Below are positions 1 through 6,225 of a stretch of 6,367 nucleotides of DNA, piece by piece (position 1 is the stretch's first letter; every line of letters starts with the position of its first letter). This DNA comes from PGYU01 sp964637845 (lineage in GTDB: Bacteria > Bacteroidota > Ignavibacteria > Kapaibacteriales > UBA2268), in assembly GCA_964637845.1 (NCBI GenBank), contig CAZWXI010000121.1:1-6367 (forward strand), given 5' to 3'. The position numbers were made by a program, and so were the translations under genes. Below the pieces are notes generated by a model. It ran no database searches, was not told the origin of the DNA, and worked only from the letters and a program-made list of their open reading frames with translations.

Positions 1-1
1 T

Positions 2-1939
2 TTGATAGAAGTGTTTCGCCCAATAAACAGAGAATTGACTTTCGATGAATTTGTTAGAATCATCAAAAACGACATAATAAAAAAATTAGGACTTTCTACA
101 AACATTTCGAAATCCTTCAATGAATTAAGATTTGTCAATAAACGAGAGGATTATTATGATTATATCACAATCAAGGAACAGGTTGAGAAAAATGCAAAAG
201 CACTAAAATCATTTATCAAGATTTTAGATGAAATGCAAAAGGTTTTCAAACTCCGAAACAATGGCAAGAAATACAAAGCCGAAGAATTAATTAGCAGATT
301 AAAAACTTCGGTTAAATCAGGAAAATATCAAATTCTCGACAAAATCAATTATGGAGTAAACGTTACTTCAATTGAGCAGATTCGCGGGATTGACTATAAG
401 GTTTCAATACTTTGCGGCGCTAATGACGGTGAATTACCAATACCTTATAAAGCTGAAGTGTTACTTGGTAAAAAGCTTAAAGGTAGCGAATTTCGCCACG
501 AAAGTGCCGAACGTATTCAATTTTATCAATTTTTGACTAATGGTCAAAATTTTCTTAATGCGGGCAAGAAACTCATTTTTATAACTCACACCTGTACTGA
601 TGATACAGGTGAAGTCGTCAAATCACCATTTTTGACATATTTGTGCAAAATAACAGGTATAGCTCCGAAAAAAGTTCAACACTTATATGGTGAAGAAGTT
701 CTCATAAGCAGGATACTTTCTGTTGCCAAAGCACCCTTGGAATTTATCTCAAACATCAATGATTTTTATGCTGACTCAAGCAAGCAGGAAGCAAAAGTTA
801 TTCTTAAAAGTAAGAAATTAACGCAAAATTTGAACTACTTAAGTGGTTTAAACAATTTTAATTTTGCAAACTGGATTTCCTCGTACGAGGATGAAAACTA
901 TTTAAACAACACATCATCACTCAAACGTGAGATTTTTTCGGCATCGGAACTTGAGCAGTACATTAGATGCCCGTACCAATATTATATTACAAAGCTCTTG
1001 GGAGTTAATAAAATCGAGGAAAAAGGCACCTTACTTTCCCCCTTTGAACTGGGATCATTAATGCATAAAATTCTGCAACTATTCTACCAAGCAATGACCG
1101 CAGACACACAATCACGGGAACAGTGGGTCCTTGCAAAACCGATATCGGAGAACTTGCCTGAACTTACTCCCATTAATTTATTGCCGCAAAATCGTCAACT
1201 TTATAAAGTAATATTATTTGAAATAGCTAAAGAAGCACTAAACAAGTACGCTGTTAGCCCAGAAATGTTCAAATATGAATATGATCTGTTGTTTGGAATT
1301 CAAGAAGACAATGTTTATAAAAAGGGTATCCTTGAAACATGGCTTGATAATGAACTAAATAAAGATGATGAATTAAGAAAATATAAACCTGTGTTATTTG
1401 AGTATGAGTTCGGAATTGGAAGTGATAAGATACCGATAACAATCAGTACTGAAAATGGAATAATAAAAATTAGAGGCAAAATTGACCGTATTGAACTAAT
1501 TCTTGAGACGGGTGAATCAAGATTTGGATTTAAAGTTGCTGACTATAAAACGACATTGAAAGCGGTTGAGCATAAGATTAATGCAGTCAAAAAAGGAAAT
1601 AACTTCCAAGTACCACTCTATACCAAAGCGGCTCAAGAAATTCTCGAGAATAAATACAAAATCAGAGTTAAGCCCGACGGCGCTGTATATTACAGATTAA
1701 ACCTACCGGAGAGTTCAAATGACGTTTTTTATTTTGACTTAAGTGATCCGGACTTTGAATCAATCATTGACAATGCTGTTGAAATAGCAATTGATACTGC
1801 AAACAAAATCAATTCATTCGATTATCCTGTAAAACCGAAAAGCGGTACTGTTTGTAAATACTGCAATTTCAAAACATTATGTAGAGTTCACACGAGGATT
1901 ATTGACGTTCCCGAAACAACTGGGGATATTGAAGTCTAA
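2..1939 (+). CDS. addB: AddB-like ATP-dependent nuclease subunit, C-terminal part (5' end outside window)
   Basis: The 645 visible residues are the C-terminal half or more of a helicase/exonuclease subunit of the AddAB (RexAB) type, which resects DNA double-strand breaks for recombination. AddB proteins are usually about 1,000-1,200 residues, and the reading frame is open to the left edge, so the TTG at position 2 is not the real start. Residues 121-146 (IRGIDYKVSILCGANDGELP) resemble the late helicase motif that ends in a 'G-x-N-D-G-x-x-P' turn. A PD-(D/E)XK nuclease domain of the RecB type follows from about residue 315: H355 in GSLMHK, D495 in KIDRIE, D514-x-K516 in ADYKTT, and Q536 with Y540 in FQVPLY. 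Four cysteines, C323 (RCPYQYY) and C618-x2-C621-x5-C627, match the [4Fe-4S] arrangement known from AddB, in which one Cys precedes the nuclease core and CX2CX5C closes it. This favours AddB over AddA or RecB. All catalytic residues appear intact. The last 41 bp overlap the oppositely oriented tRNA nucleotidyltransferase gene. An unrelated PD-(D/E)XK family protein of similar build cannot be excluded without the N-terminus. Confidence 0.85.
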   Translation: MIEVFRPINRELTFDEFVRIIKNDIIKKLGLSTNISKSFNELRFVNKREDYYDYITIKEQVEKNAKALKSFIKILDEMQKVFKLRNNGKKYKAEELISRLKTSVKSGKYQILDKINYGVNVTSIEQIRGIDYKVSILCGANDGELPIPYKAEVLLGKKLKGSEFRHESAERIQFYQFLTNGQNFLNAGKKLIFITHTCTDDTGEVVKSPFLTYLCKITGIAPKKVQHLYGEEVLISRILSVAKAPLEFISNINDFYADSSKQEAKVILKSKKLTQNLNYLSGLNNFNFANWISSYEDENYLNNTSSLKREIFSASELEQYIRCPYQYYITKLLGVNKIEEKGTLLSPFELGSLMHKILQLFYQAMTADTQSREQWVLAKPISENLPELTPINLLPQNRQLYKVILFEIAKEALNKYAVSPEMFKYEYDLLFGIQEDNVYKKGILETWLDNELNKDDELRKYKPVLFEYEFGIGSDKIPITISTENGIIKIRGKIDRIELILETGESRFGFKVADYKTTLKAVEHKINAVKKGNNFQVPLYTKAAQEILENKYKIRVKPDGAVYYRLNLPESSNDVFYFDLSDPDFESIIDNAVEIAIDTANKINSFDYPVKPKSGTVCKYCNFKTLCRVHTRIIDVPETTGDIEV

Positions 1940-3437
1940 TTTCGTTGAGCCACTGGTCTTTTTTTAGTATCAAGTAGTTTAATGAGGCATCAAAGTCATT
2001 GGGTATTATGCCATCAAGAATTGCTTCTTCAATATTCGACTTAATAATGCCAACGGGTTTTGAAGGTGGTAATTTGCAAATTTCCATTATTGTCTCGCCG
2101 CGAACGGGAGATTGAAATTCGCGTAGTTTATCCTTTTCCTGAACTTCAACAACTTTTAGGAAAACATTTTCGTAATTGTTTTTATATTTTTTTGATAAAT
2201 GTGGGTTTTTAGTCGTTATGTCAGCTCTGACAAGTGTGAATAAATCCTCGATTTCAGCACCTGCTACAGCGGCAAGCCGGCGAACGGCGGAATCAGTTAC
2301 ACTTTCATCAACAAGTGCCATTGGACGCTGATGTAGTCTAATGAGCTTTTGCACATATTCGAGCGGTTCAAGTGGAAACTTCATACGACGAAAGATTTTT
2401 GGCATCATTCTCGCCCCGATTTCCTCATGACCATGGAAAGTCCAACCTGTGCCTTCAATAAATTTTTTTGTACGTGGCTTTGCAATATCGTGGACTAAAG
2501 CAACAAACCTGAGCCAGCGATTATCGGTATTAGAAGCTATGTTATCAAGAACCTTCAAGGAATGCCAAAAAACGTCTTTATGTGCATGAGACGCGGGACG
2601 CAATTTGTCCTCAATTATATCAACACCTGCCATTTCATGCAGTTCGGAGAAAATCACTTTTAATATCCCTGTACGAAATAATAAGGATAATCCTCTGCTC
2701 GGAGTATTCGAATCGATAATCTTTAGAAATTCATCCGTAATTCTCTCTTGAGAGATGATAGAAATTCTGTGCGACATTTTTGTTATCACATCAAAGGATT
2801 CATTCGACACATCGAACCCAAGTTGTGCCGCAAAGCGTGCAGTTCTAAGCATTCTTAAGGGGTCATCTGAATAAGTTGTCTCAGGGTCAAGCGGTGTTCG
2901 TAAAATTTTATGATGTATATCCTCAATTCCTCCGAAAAGGTCAATTACTTTTCCGAAATCAGATTTATTTAAGGAAATGGCAAGTGAATTTATTGTGAAA
3001 TCTCTTCTCTTCAAATCATCAATAAGTGTAGCTTCTGAAACAATCGGGTTGCGAGAATCGTAATCATAAATCTCCTTACGGGTGCCGACAAATTCACACT
3101 TGAACTCACCAATCGGAACAAGAGCAGTCCGAAATTTCTCATATATAACGGCTTTGCTATTAAATTTTTCGGCTATTAATTTAGCAAATACGATAGAGTC
3201 TCCAACTACAGAAAAATCAAAATCTTTTCTGACTCTACCTAACATTATATCCCGAACATAGCCTCCAACGATATACAACTCAATATTATGCGATTGAGCT
3301 ATTCCAGCAATTTTTGTGATGATCGGCTCGGTAATTGGCAAATAAGATTGCTCGGGAAGATTCAATACTGTACCCTGATTGAATTTTCTTTTTCTAAACG
3401 TTTTAATTAGTAAGCCGTCATTTTCATTATTGTTCAT
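1899..3437 (-). CDS. cca: tRNA nucleotidyltransferase (CCA-adding type, class II) with HD domain
   Basis: This 512-residue protein is a class II nucleotidyltransferase of the CCA-adding/poly(A) polymerase family, which builds or repairs the 3' CCA end of tRNAs in the cytoplasm. Residues 58-63 (GGYVRD) form the family's G-G-x-V-R-D loop. KDFDF at 71-75 supplies the two metal-binding aspartates D72 and D74. RRDFTINSLA (144-153) and DDPLRMLRTARF (191-202) follow, the latter containing the D/E-D-x-x-R nucleotide-selecting motif (D192, R195). The C-terminal half carries an HD phosphohydrolase-like domain with H292, H316-D317 and H335/H337. About 35 residues precede the core, including a basic stretch (KTFRKRKF). 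The ATG start lies 15 bp after the tktC-like stop, and I see no clear Shine-Dalgarno sequence. It is the last gene of the minus-strand cluster and ends inside the convergent AddB-like gene. Whether it adds CCA, only CC, or only A cannot be told from one gene, because some bacteria split the activity. The family assignment is firm and the exact specificity is inferred. Confidence 0.9.
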   Translation of the reverse strand: MNNNENDGLLIKTFRKRKFNQGTVLNLPEQSYLPITEPIITKIAGIAQSHNIELYIVGGYVRDIMLGRVRKDFDFSVVGDSIVFAKLIAEKFNSKAVIYEKFRTALVPIGEFKCEFVGTRKEIYDYDSRNPIVSEATLIDDLKRRDFTINSLAISLNKSDFGKVIDLFGGIEDIHHKILRTPLDPETTYSDDPLRMLRTARFAAQLGFDVSNESFDVITKMSHRISIISQERITDEFLKIIDSNTPSRGLSLLFRTGILKVIFSELHEMAGVDIIEDKLRPASHAHKDVFWHSLKVLDNIASNTDNRWLRFVALVHDIAKPRTKKFIEGTGWTFHGHEEIGARMMPKIFRRMKFPLEPLEYVQKLIRLHQRPMALVDESVTDSAVRRLAAVAGAEIEDLFTLVRADITTKNPHLSKKYKNNYENVFLKVVEVQEKDKLREFQSPVRGETIMEICKLPPSKPVGIIKSNIEEAILDGIIPNDFDASLNYLILKKDQWLNEIRLQYPQLFRERQ

Positions 3438-3452
3438 TGCGGATAAGACGAA

Positions 3453-4469
3453 TTAGAGCGAATCATCATACTTCGGAACATCCTTGACTAAACGGATTTG
3501 TTCGAAAGTTTTGTTTTTTCGGGCAATTACTGTTAAAGCTGACGCATAAATTTCTTTCCATGTTAAACCAAAAATTTCGCATAATTCTTCCGGCTCACCG
3601 CTTCCTCCGAAAGTATCTTTGACTCCTACAAATTCAATTGGAACAGGTATGTTCTTAGCTGTAACTTCCGACACAGCCCCGCCTAATCCACCATGGACTT
3701 GATGCTCTTCAGCAGTTACTATACAAGCACATTCAAGTGCTGCATTAACGATAGCATTTACGTCTATTGGCTTGATAGTGTGCATATTTATAACCCGGGC
3801 ATTGATACCATGCTTTTCGTACAGCTTTTCAGCTGCTAGCATTGCTTGCCAAACCAATAAACCGCAGGCAATAATGGCAACGTCATTGCCATCGGTTAAT
3901 ACATTTGCTTTACCAATTTCAAACGGAGTGTCTTCGACAGTAAACATTGGTACAGCAGACCTGCCAAAGCGAATGAAAGCCGGACCATTCATTTTACAGA
4001 TTGCTTTAGTAGCTTTCTTAGCTTCGAGGTAATCGCAAGGAGTAACCAAAGTCAAATTGGGTAAAGCACGGAGAAAGGCAATCTCTTCCAGTGATTGGTG
4101 AGTTGCCCCATCGGGCCCGACTGTTATACCCGAATGACCACCTCCAATTTTTACATTTACTTCATTGTAACAGACAGAAACTCTTAGTTGGTCAGCATTT
4201 CTGAATGCCGAAAAGGCACTATAGCTGGAAAATACGGGGACTTTGCCGCAGAGAGCCATACCGACTGCAACTGTTGTTGCGTTTTGCTCTGCAACTCCAA
4301 CCGAGAAAAATCTCTCGGGAAATTTTTCTTGAAAAAACGACGTTAAAACAGAACCTGTTACATCAGCACCGATAACGACAAGTTCGGGCATCTCATTCCC
4401 TAATTCAGAAAGGGCTTCTCCGAATCCATGTCTTGTGGGTTTATTTCCTTGTATTTCGAATTTTTTCAT
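3453..4469 (-). CDS. tktC: Transketolase, C-terminal subunit
   Basis: This 338-residue protein is the C-terminal half of a split transketolase. With the N-terminal partner it should form the thiamine-diphosphate enzyme that moves two-carbon ketol units between sugar phosphates in the pentose phosphate pathway. The pyrimidine-binding domain covers about residues 10-175. It contains GVAEQN (58-63) with E61, the conserved glutamate that activates the cofactor's aminopyrimidine. It also has GGGHSGITVGPDGATHQSLEE (109-129), typical of the transketolase/DXS fold, and FIRFGR near 166-170. The transketolase C-terminal domain spans about 190-325, including TAEEHQVHGGLGGAV (252-266). The length fits free-standing TktC proteins. 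The ATG is preceded by an 18-bp gap from the lipoprotein gene, with no obvious Shine-Dalgarno sequence. Unlike the usual tktN-tktC neighbours, a lipoprotein gene separates the two halves here. A DXS or dehydrogenase E1-beta identity is less likely, given the matching N-terminal subunit next door. The sugar substrate could differ from that of the classical enzyme. Confidence 0.93.
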   Translation of the reverse strand: MKKFEIQGNKPTRHGFGEALSELGNEMPELVVIGADVTGSVLTSFFQEKFPERFFSVGVAEQNATTVAVGMALCGKVPVFSSYSAFSAFRNADQLRVSVCYNEVNVKIGGGHSGITVGPDGATHQSLEEIAFLRALPNLTLVTPCDYLEAKKATKAICKMNGPAFIRFGRSAVPMFTVEDTPFEIGKANVLTDGNDVAIIACGLLVWQAMLAAEKLYEKHGINARVINMHTIKPIDVNAIVNAALECACIVTAEEHQVHGGLGGAVSEVTAKNIPVPIEFVGVKDTFGGSGEPEELCEIFGLTWKEIYASALTVIARKNKTFEQIRLVKDVPKYDDSL

Positions 4470-4487
4470 TTATGTTAAGCGTAAGCT

Positions 4488-5168
4488 CTATTTTCCAATT
4501 TGAATAATTTTATTGAAATCAATTAAATCAAACATTTTCAGTGCATCATTTAATTCCATTTCGGGATTTGTGAATCGCATAACTATGACATAACGGTCAG
4601 CAAGCAACAATTCAACCCGAAGCTGTTTAAATCGTTCATCAAAATTGCTGAATCCCTTTGCATTTTTATAAGTAATTTTTTCCGTTACACCATCGAGGTC
4701 AGCTGGGGGAACGTCATAGATAGCCTTGTGAGATATGTTAGTTTTTTTTCCATAATCAAAAATATCAAAAGTGATTGATTTCTTATTGCCCTTAAATTCA
4801 GCTTTGGCAGTGGTAATTGCGTAACCGTCATTGTCAAGTATTGTACCTGAGGCACCTGGAAGTTTTTCAAATCCACTGATTGATGCCGGCAATAATTCCA
4901 AAAGTCTTTCGGGAGTAATATTTTTGCCGATTACATTTATTGCCCCACTTCTTTGCTTTTGCTTTTCGAGATATTGTTTCTCTTTGAGGGTAAGTTTGGT
5001 AGTATCAACCAATGATAGCTCTAATTCTCTGTCAGTTCCTGAATGATAAATTGTTGTATCATTGTAGTCTAAACTACCTAAATCAATAGAATCAGAGTGA
5101 TATTTGTTTTCGCTACACGCAACTGTGAGAACTATAAGAGAAAACACTAACAACTTAAAGAACCGCAT
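4488..5168 (-). CDS. Putative lipoprotein of unknown function
   Basis: This 226-residue protein begins with a short lipoprotein signal: M-R-F-F-K, a hydrophobic run, then the lipobox L-T-V-A-C with the lipidated cysteine at C18. Ser at +2 gives no inner-membrane retention signal by the classical rule, so an outer-membrane anchor facing the periplasm is plausible. After a polar linker with a charged, probably helical stretch (LKEKQYLEKQKQR, 61-73), the region from about 85 to 225 looks like one compact domain. Its recognisable features are the LLPASISGFEKLPGASG segment (92-108), ITFDIFDYG (132-140) and a final DALKMFDLIDFNKI helix (208-221). The pattern 'LLP..i.GF' followed by a strand ending 'DYG' reminds me of uncharacterised exported proteins in other Gram-negative bacteria, but I cannot name a family. 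The start is well supported: GGAGG lies nine bases upstream, and the ATG sits inside the last codons of the transketolase N-subunit gene (14-bp overlap), implying translational coupling. It separates the two transketolase genes. No function can be assigned. Confidence 0.85.
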   Translation of the reverse strand: MRFFKLLVFSLIVLTVACSENKYHSDSIDLGSLDYNDTTIYHSGTDRELELSLVDTTKLTLKEKQYLEKQKQRSGAINVIGKNITPERLLELLPASISGFEKLPGASGTILDNDGYAITTAKAEFKGNKKSITFDIFDYGKKTNISHKAIYDVPPADLDGVTEKITYKNAKGFSNFDERFKQLRVELLLADRYVIVMRFTNPEMELNDALKMFDLIDFNKIIQIGK

Positions 5169-6045
5169 TTTCTAATTCCTCCAAAGCTTTAATGGCTTGC
5201 TCTTCGTTAGGTGGATTCCCGTGCCATTTATAATTATCGTTCATAAATGAAACACCTTTGCCCATTATTGTTTTTGCAATAATGCAAACAGGTTTGCCTT
5301 TCAACAAAGCATGATGTCTTGTAAATTTATCTAACGATTGTATTATTTCTACTATGTTATGACCGTCTATCTCAATTACATAAAATCCGAATGCTTCGAA
5401 CTTTTCTTTAAGAGGATAAATATTCATAACATTTTTAACTCTACCATCTATCTGGCAATCGTTGTTATCCACTATCCAACAGAAATTATCTAATTTATAC
5501 TGTCCAGCTGTCATTGCAGCTTCCCAGCAAGCTCCTTCTTGCAATTCACCATCGCCTGTAATACAATATACTTCACGCGAATCCCTATCAATATGTTTAT
5601 GACTAATCGCCATGCCTACAGCTATTGACACACCCTGTCCAAGGGAACCGGAAGATGTCTCAACACCCGGAAGTTTTACGTCAAGCCCGGGATGACCTTG
5701 CAATCGACTGCCGTACTTGCGAAATGTAGCCAATTCAGACGTCGGAAAATAACCTGCACGTGCTAAAACTGAATAAAGGATTGGAGACATATGTCCGGCG
5801 CTAAGGATAAATTTATCACGGCCTTCCCAAAAAGGATCTTTTGAGTTGTAGTTTAAATAACCGCCAAAATACAGTACTGACATTACATCAGCTATACCGA
5901 GCGGCCCACCGCTATGACCCGAACCTGCTAGCACAAGACTTTTGATGACGTCTATTCGGAGAAGGTTTGCTATGGATTTGAACTCGTCCGGAGGCCTGCG
6001 TTTATTTTCAAATGTAGTATTGTCGAATTTAACTTTTAAATTCAT
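5155..6045 (-). CDS. tktN: Transketolase, N-terminal subunit
   Basis: This protein of 296 residues is the diphosphate-binding half of a split transketolase and the partner of the C-terminal subunit encoded at 3453-4469. SGHSGGPLG (42-50, with H44) and SAGHMSP (82-88, with H85) are substrate- and cofactor-contacting histidine motifs. GDGELQEG (164-171) through VDNND (192-196) is the classical GDG-x27-NN thiamine-diphosphate and metal site. SSGSLGQG (131-138) is the usual transketolase turn. I place the start at the ATG at 6045. The frame stays open to an ATG at 6129, but the extra 28 residues (beginning MILAEIIYFQ) are unlike any transketolase N-terminus and come from AT-rich intergenic sequence, and family members begin close to the LRIDVIKSL helix. 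No strong Shine-Dalgarno sequence precedes either start. It is the first gene of the minus-strand cluster, so the operon promoter should lie in 6046-6225. Its last 14 bp overlap the lipoprotein gene. Together the two subunits total 634 residues, close to single-chain transketolases. Confidence 0.93.
   Translation of the reverse strand: MNLKVKFDNTTFENKRRPPDEFKSIANLLRIDVIKSLVLAGSGHSGGPLGIADVMSVLYFGGYLNYNSKDPFWEGRDKFILSAGHMSPILYSVLARAGYFPTSELATFRKYGSRLQGHPGLDVKLPGVETSSGSLGQGVSIAVGMAISHKHIDRDSREVYCITGDGELQEGACWEAAMTAGQYKLDNFCWIVDNNDCQIDGRVKNVMNIYPLKEKFEAFGFYVIEIDGHNIVEIIQSLDKFTRHHALLKGKPVCIIAKTIMGKGVSFMNDNYKWHGNPPNEEQAIKALEELENAVL
5178..5182 (-). promoter_or_regulatory. Shine-Dalgarno sequence of the lipoprotein gene
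   Basis: On the minus strand the sequence reads GGAGG, followed by a nine-base spacer and the ATG at 5168. It lies within the coding end of the transketolase N-subunit gene (codons for Leu-Glu-Glu). It supports the 5168 start and suggests that the lipoprotein is translated by coupling or re-initiation. It is the only strong match to the anti-Shine-Dalgarno sequence that I see ahead of the five starts in this window. Because it encodes common residues, a chance match is possible. Confidence 0.65.
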
Positions 6046-6152
6046 GTTAACGTTTTTTAAAGAATCAGAATAACAAAAATTCAAAATTACGAAATTTAAT
6101 TGAAAGTATATAATTTCGGCTAAAATCAATTTTTATTAACTGCGCGAATTAA

Positions 6153-6224
6153 ATGTTTGAAAAGCTTATTTTAAGTACTTTGGCACGCTTTTTAGGTATA
6201 ATATTGTTGATAACTTTAACATGA
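6153..6224 (+). CDS. Possible small hydrophobic peptide ORF (23 residues) upstream of flhF
   Basis: An ATG at 6153, directly after an in-frame TAA, opens a 23-codon frame that ends with TGA at 6222-6224, one base before the FlhF-like start. The peptide begins MFEKLILSTLARFLG and continues with the hydrophobic run IILLITLT, so it could form a single membrane-inserted helix with two or three charged residues near its N-terminus. There is no Shine-Dalgarno sequence ahead of it. The close junction with flhF would suit translational coupling. AT-rich DNA readily encodes hydrophobic short frames by chance. If the sigma-54-like element at 6181 is the real promoter, this frame would not be on the transcript. 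I regard it as a candidate only. Confidence 0.2.
   Translation: MFEKLILSTLARFLGIILLITLT
6181..6202 (+). promoter_or_regulatory. Possible sigma-54-like promoter (or TATAAT -10 box) ahead of flhF
   Basis: TGGCACG at 6181-6187 is a perfect match to the -24 element of sigma-54 promoters. Four bases later, where TTGCA is expected, the sequence is TTAGG (6192-6196), so the invariant GC of the -12 element is not present. A start of transcription near 6207 would give a leader of about 19 bases to the ATG at 6226. Flagellar genes are often sigma-54 dependent, which makes the match worth listing. Overlapping it is TATAAT at 6197-6202, a perfect sigma-70 -10 hexamer, but no -35 box lies at 16-18 bp. 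The TTGGCA at 6180-6185 is only 11 bp away. Neither model is fully satisfied. Confidence 0.35.
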
Positions 6225-6225
6225 T

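Larger units (their letters stand above)
6046..6225. other. Divergent intergenic region between tktN and flhF
   Basis: This 180-bp AT-rich stretch separates the divergently oriented transketolase operon and the FlhF-like gene, so it should hold promoters for both. For the minus strand I see only weak candidates. One is TAATTTTG (CAAAATTA at 6082-6089 on the plus strand), which fits the TAnnTTTG form described for the Bacteroidota -7 element, but no TTTG lies at the expected distance upstream. The other is a TTGATT...TATACT pair whose 13-base spacer is too short. For the plus strand, a sigma-54-like element and a small ORF are listed separately. AAGTACTT at 6173-6180 is a perfect 8-bp palindrome, but it is too short to call an operator. 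Confidence 0.6.

Noticed and set aside
2..4. TTG at the left edge as a start codon for the AddB-like protein
   Set aside because: The protein lacks the N-terminal part of its family and the frame is open to the edge, so the gene is truncated by the window.
1834..1846. Hairpin ACCG-AAAAG-CGGT, 53 bases past the cca stop on the minus strand, followed there by a short T run
   Set aside because: The stem is only four base pairs and the T run is short. It also lies in the conserved coding sequence of the AddB-like protein, so it is too weak to call a terminator.
1951..1965. Seven-T run shortly after the AddB-like stop, suggestive of an intrinsic terminator
   Set aside because: The preceding bases (around CCACTGG) cannot form a stable stem, and the run encodes Lys-Lys in the opposite cca gene.
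3772..4032. 86-codon open frame on the plus strand
   Set aside because: It is antisense to the transketolase C-subunit gene, which has clear family motifs throughout this stretch. The translated sequence resembles no protein I recognise.
4685..4876. 63-codon open frame on the minus strand
   Set aside because: It is an alternative frame inside the lipoprotein gene, which has the better start, signal peptide and domain pattern.
4831..5046. 71-codon open frame on the plus strand
   Set aside because: It lies antisense within the lipoprotein gene, has no ribosome binding site and no recognisable domain.
6046..6129. 28-residue N-terminal extension of the transketolase N-subunit
   Set aside because: The extra residues are hydrophobic, come from AT-rich intergenic DNA and do not resemble transketolase N-termini. 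The ATG at 6045 gives the usual family start.
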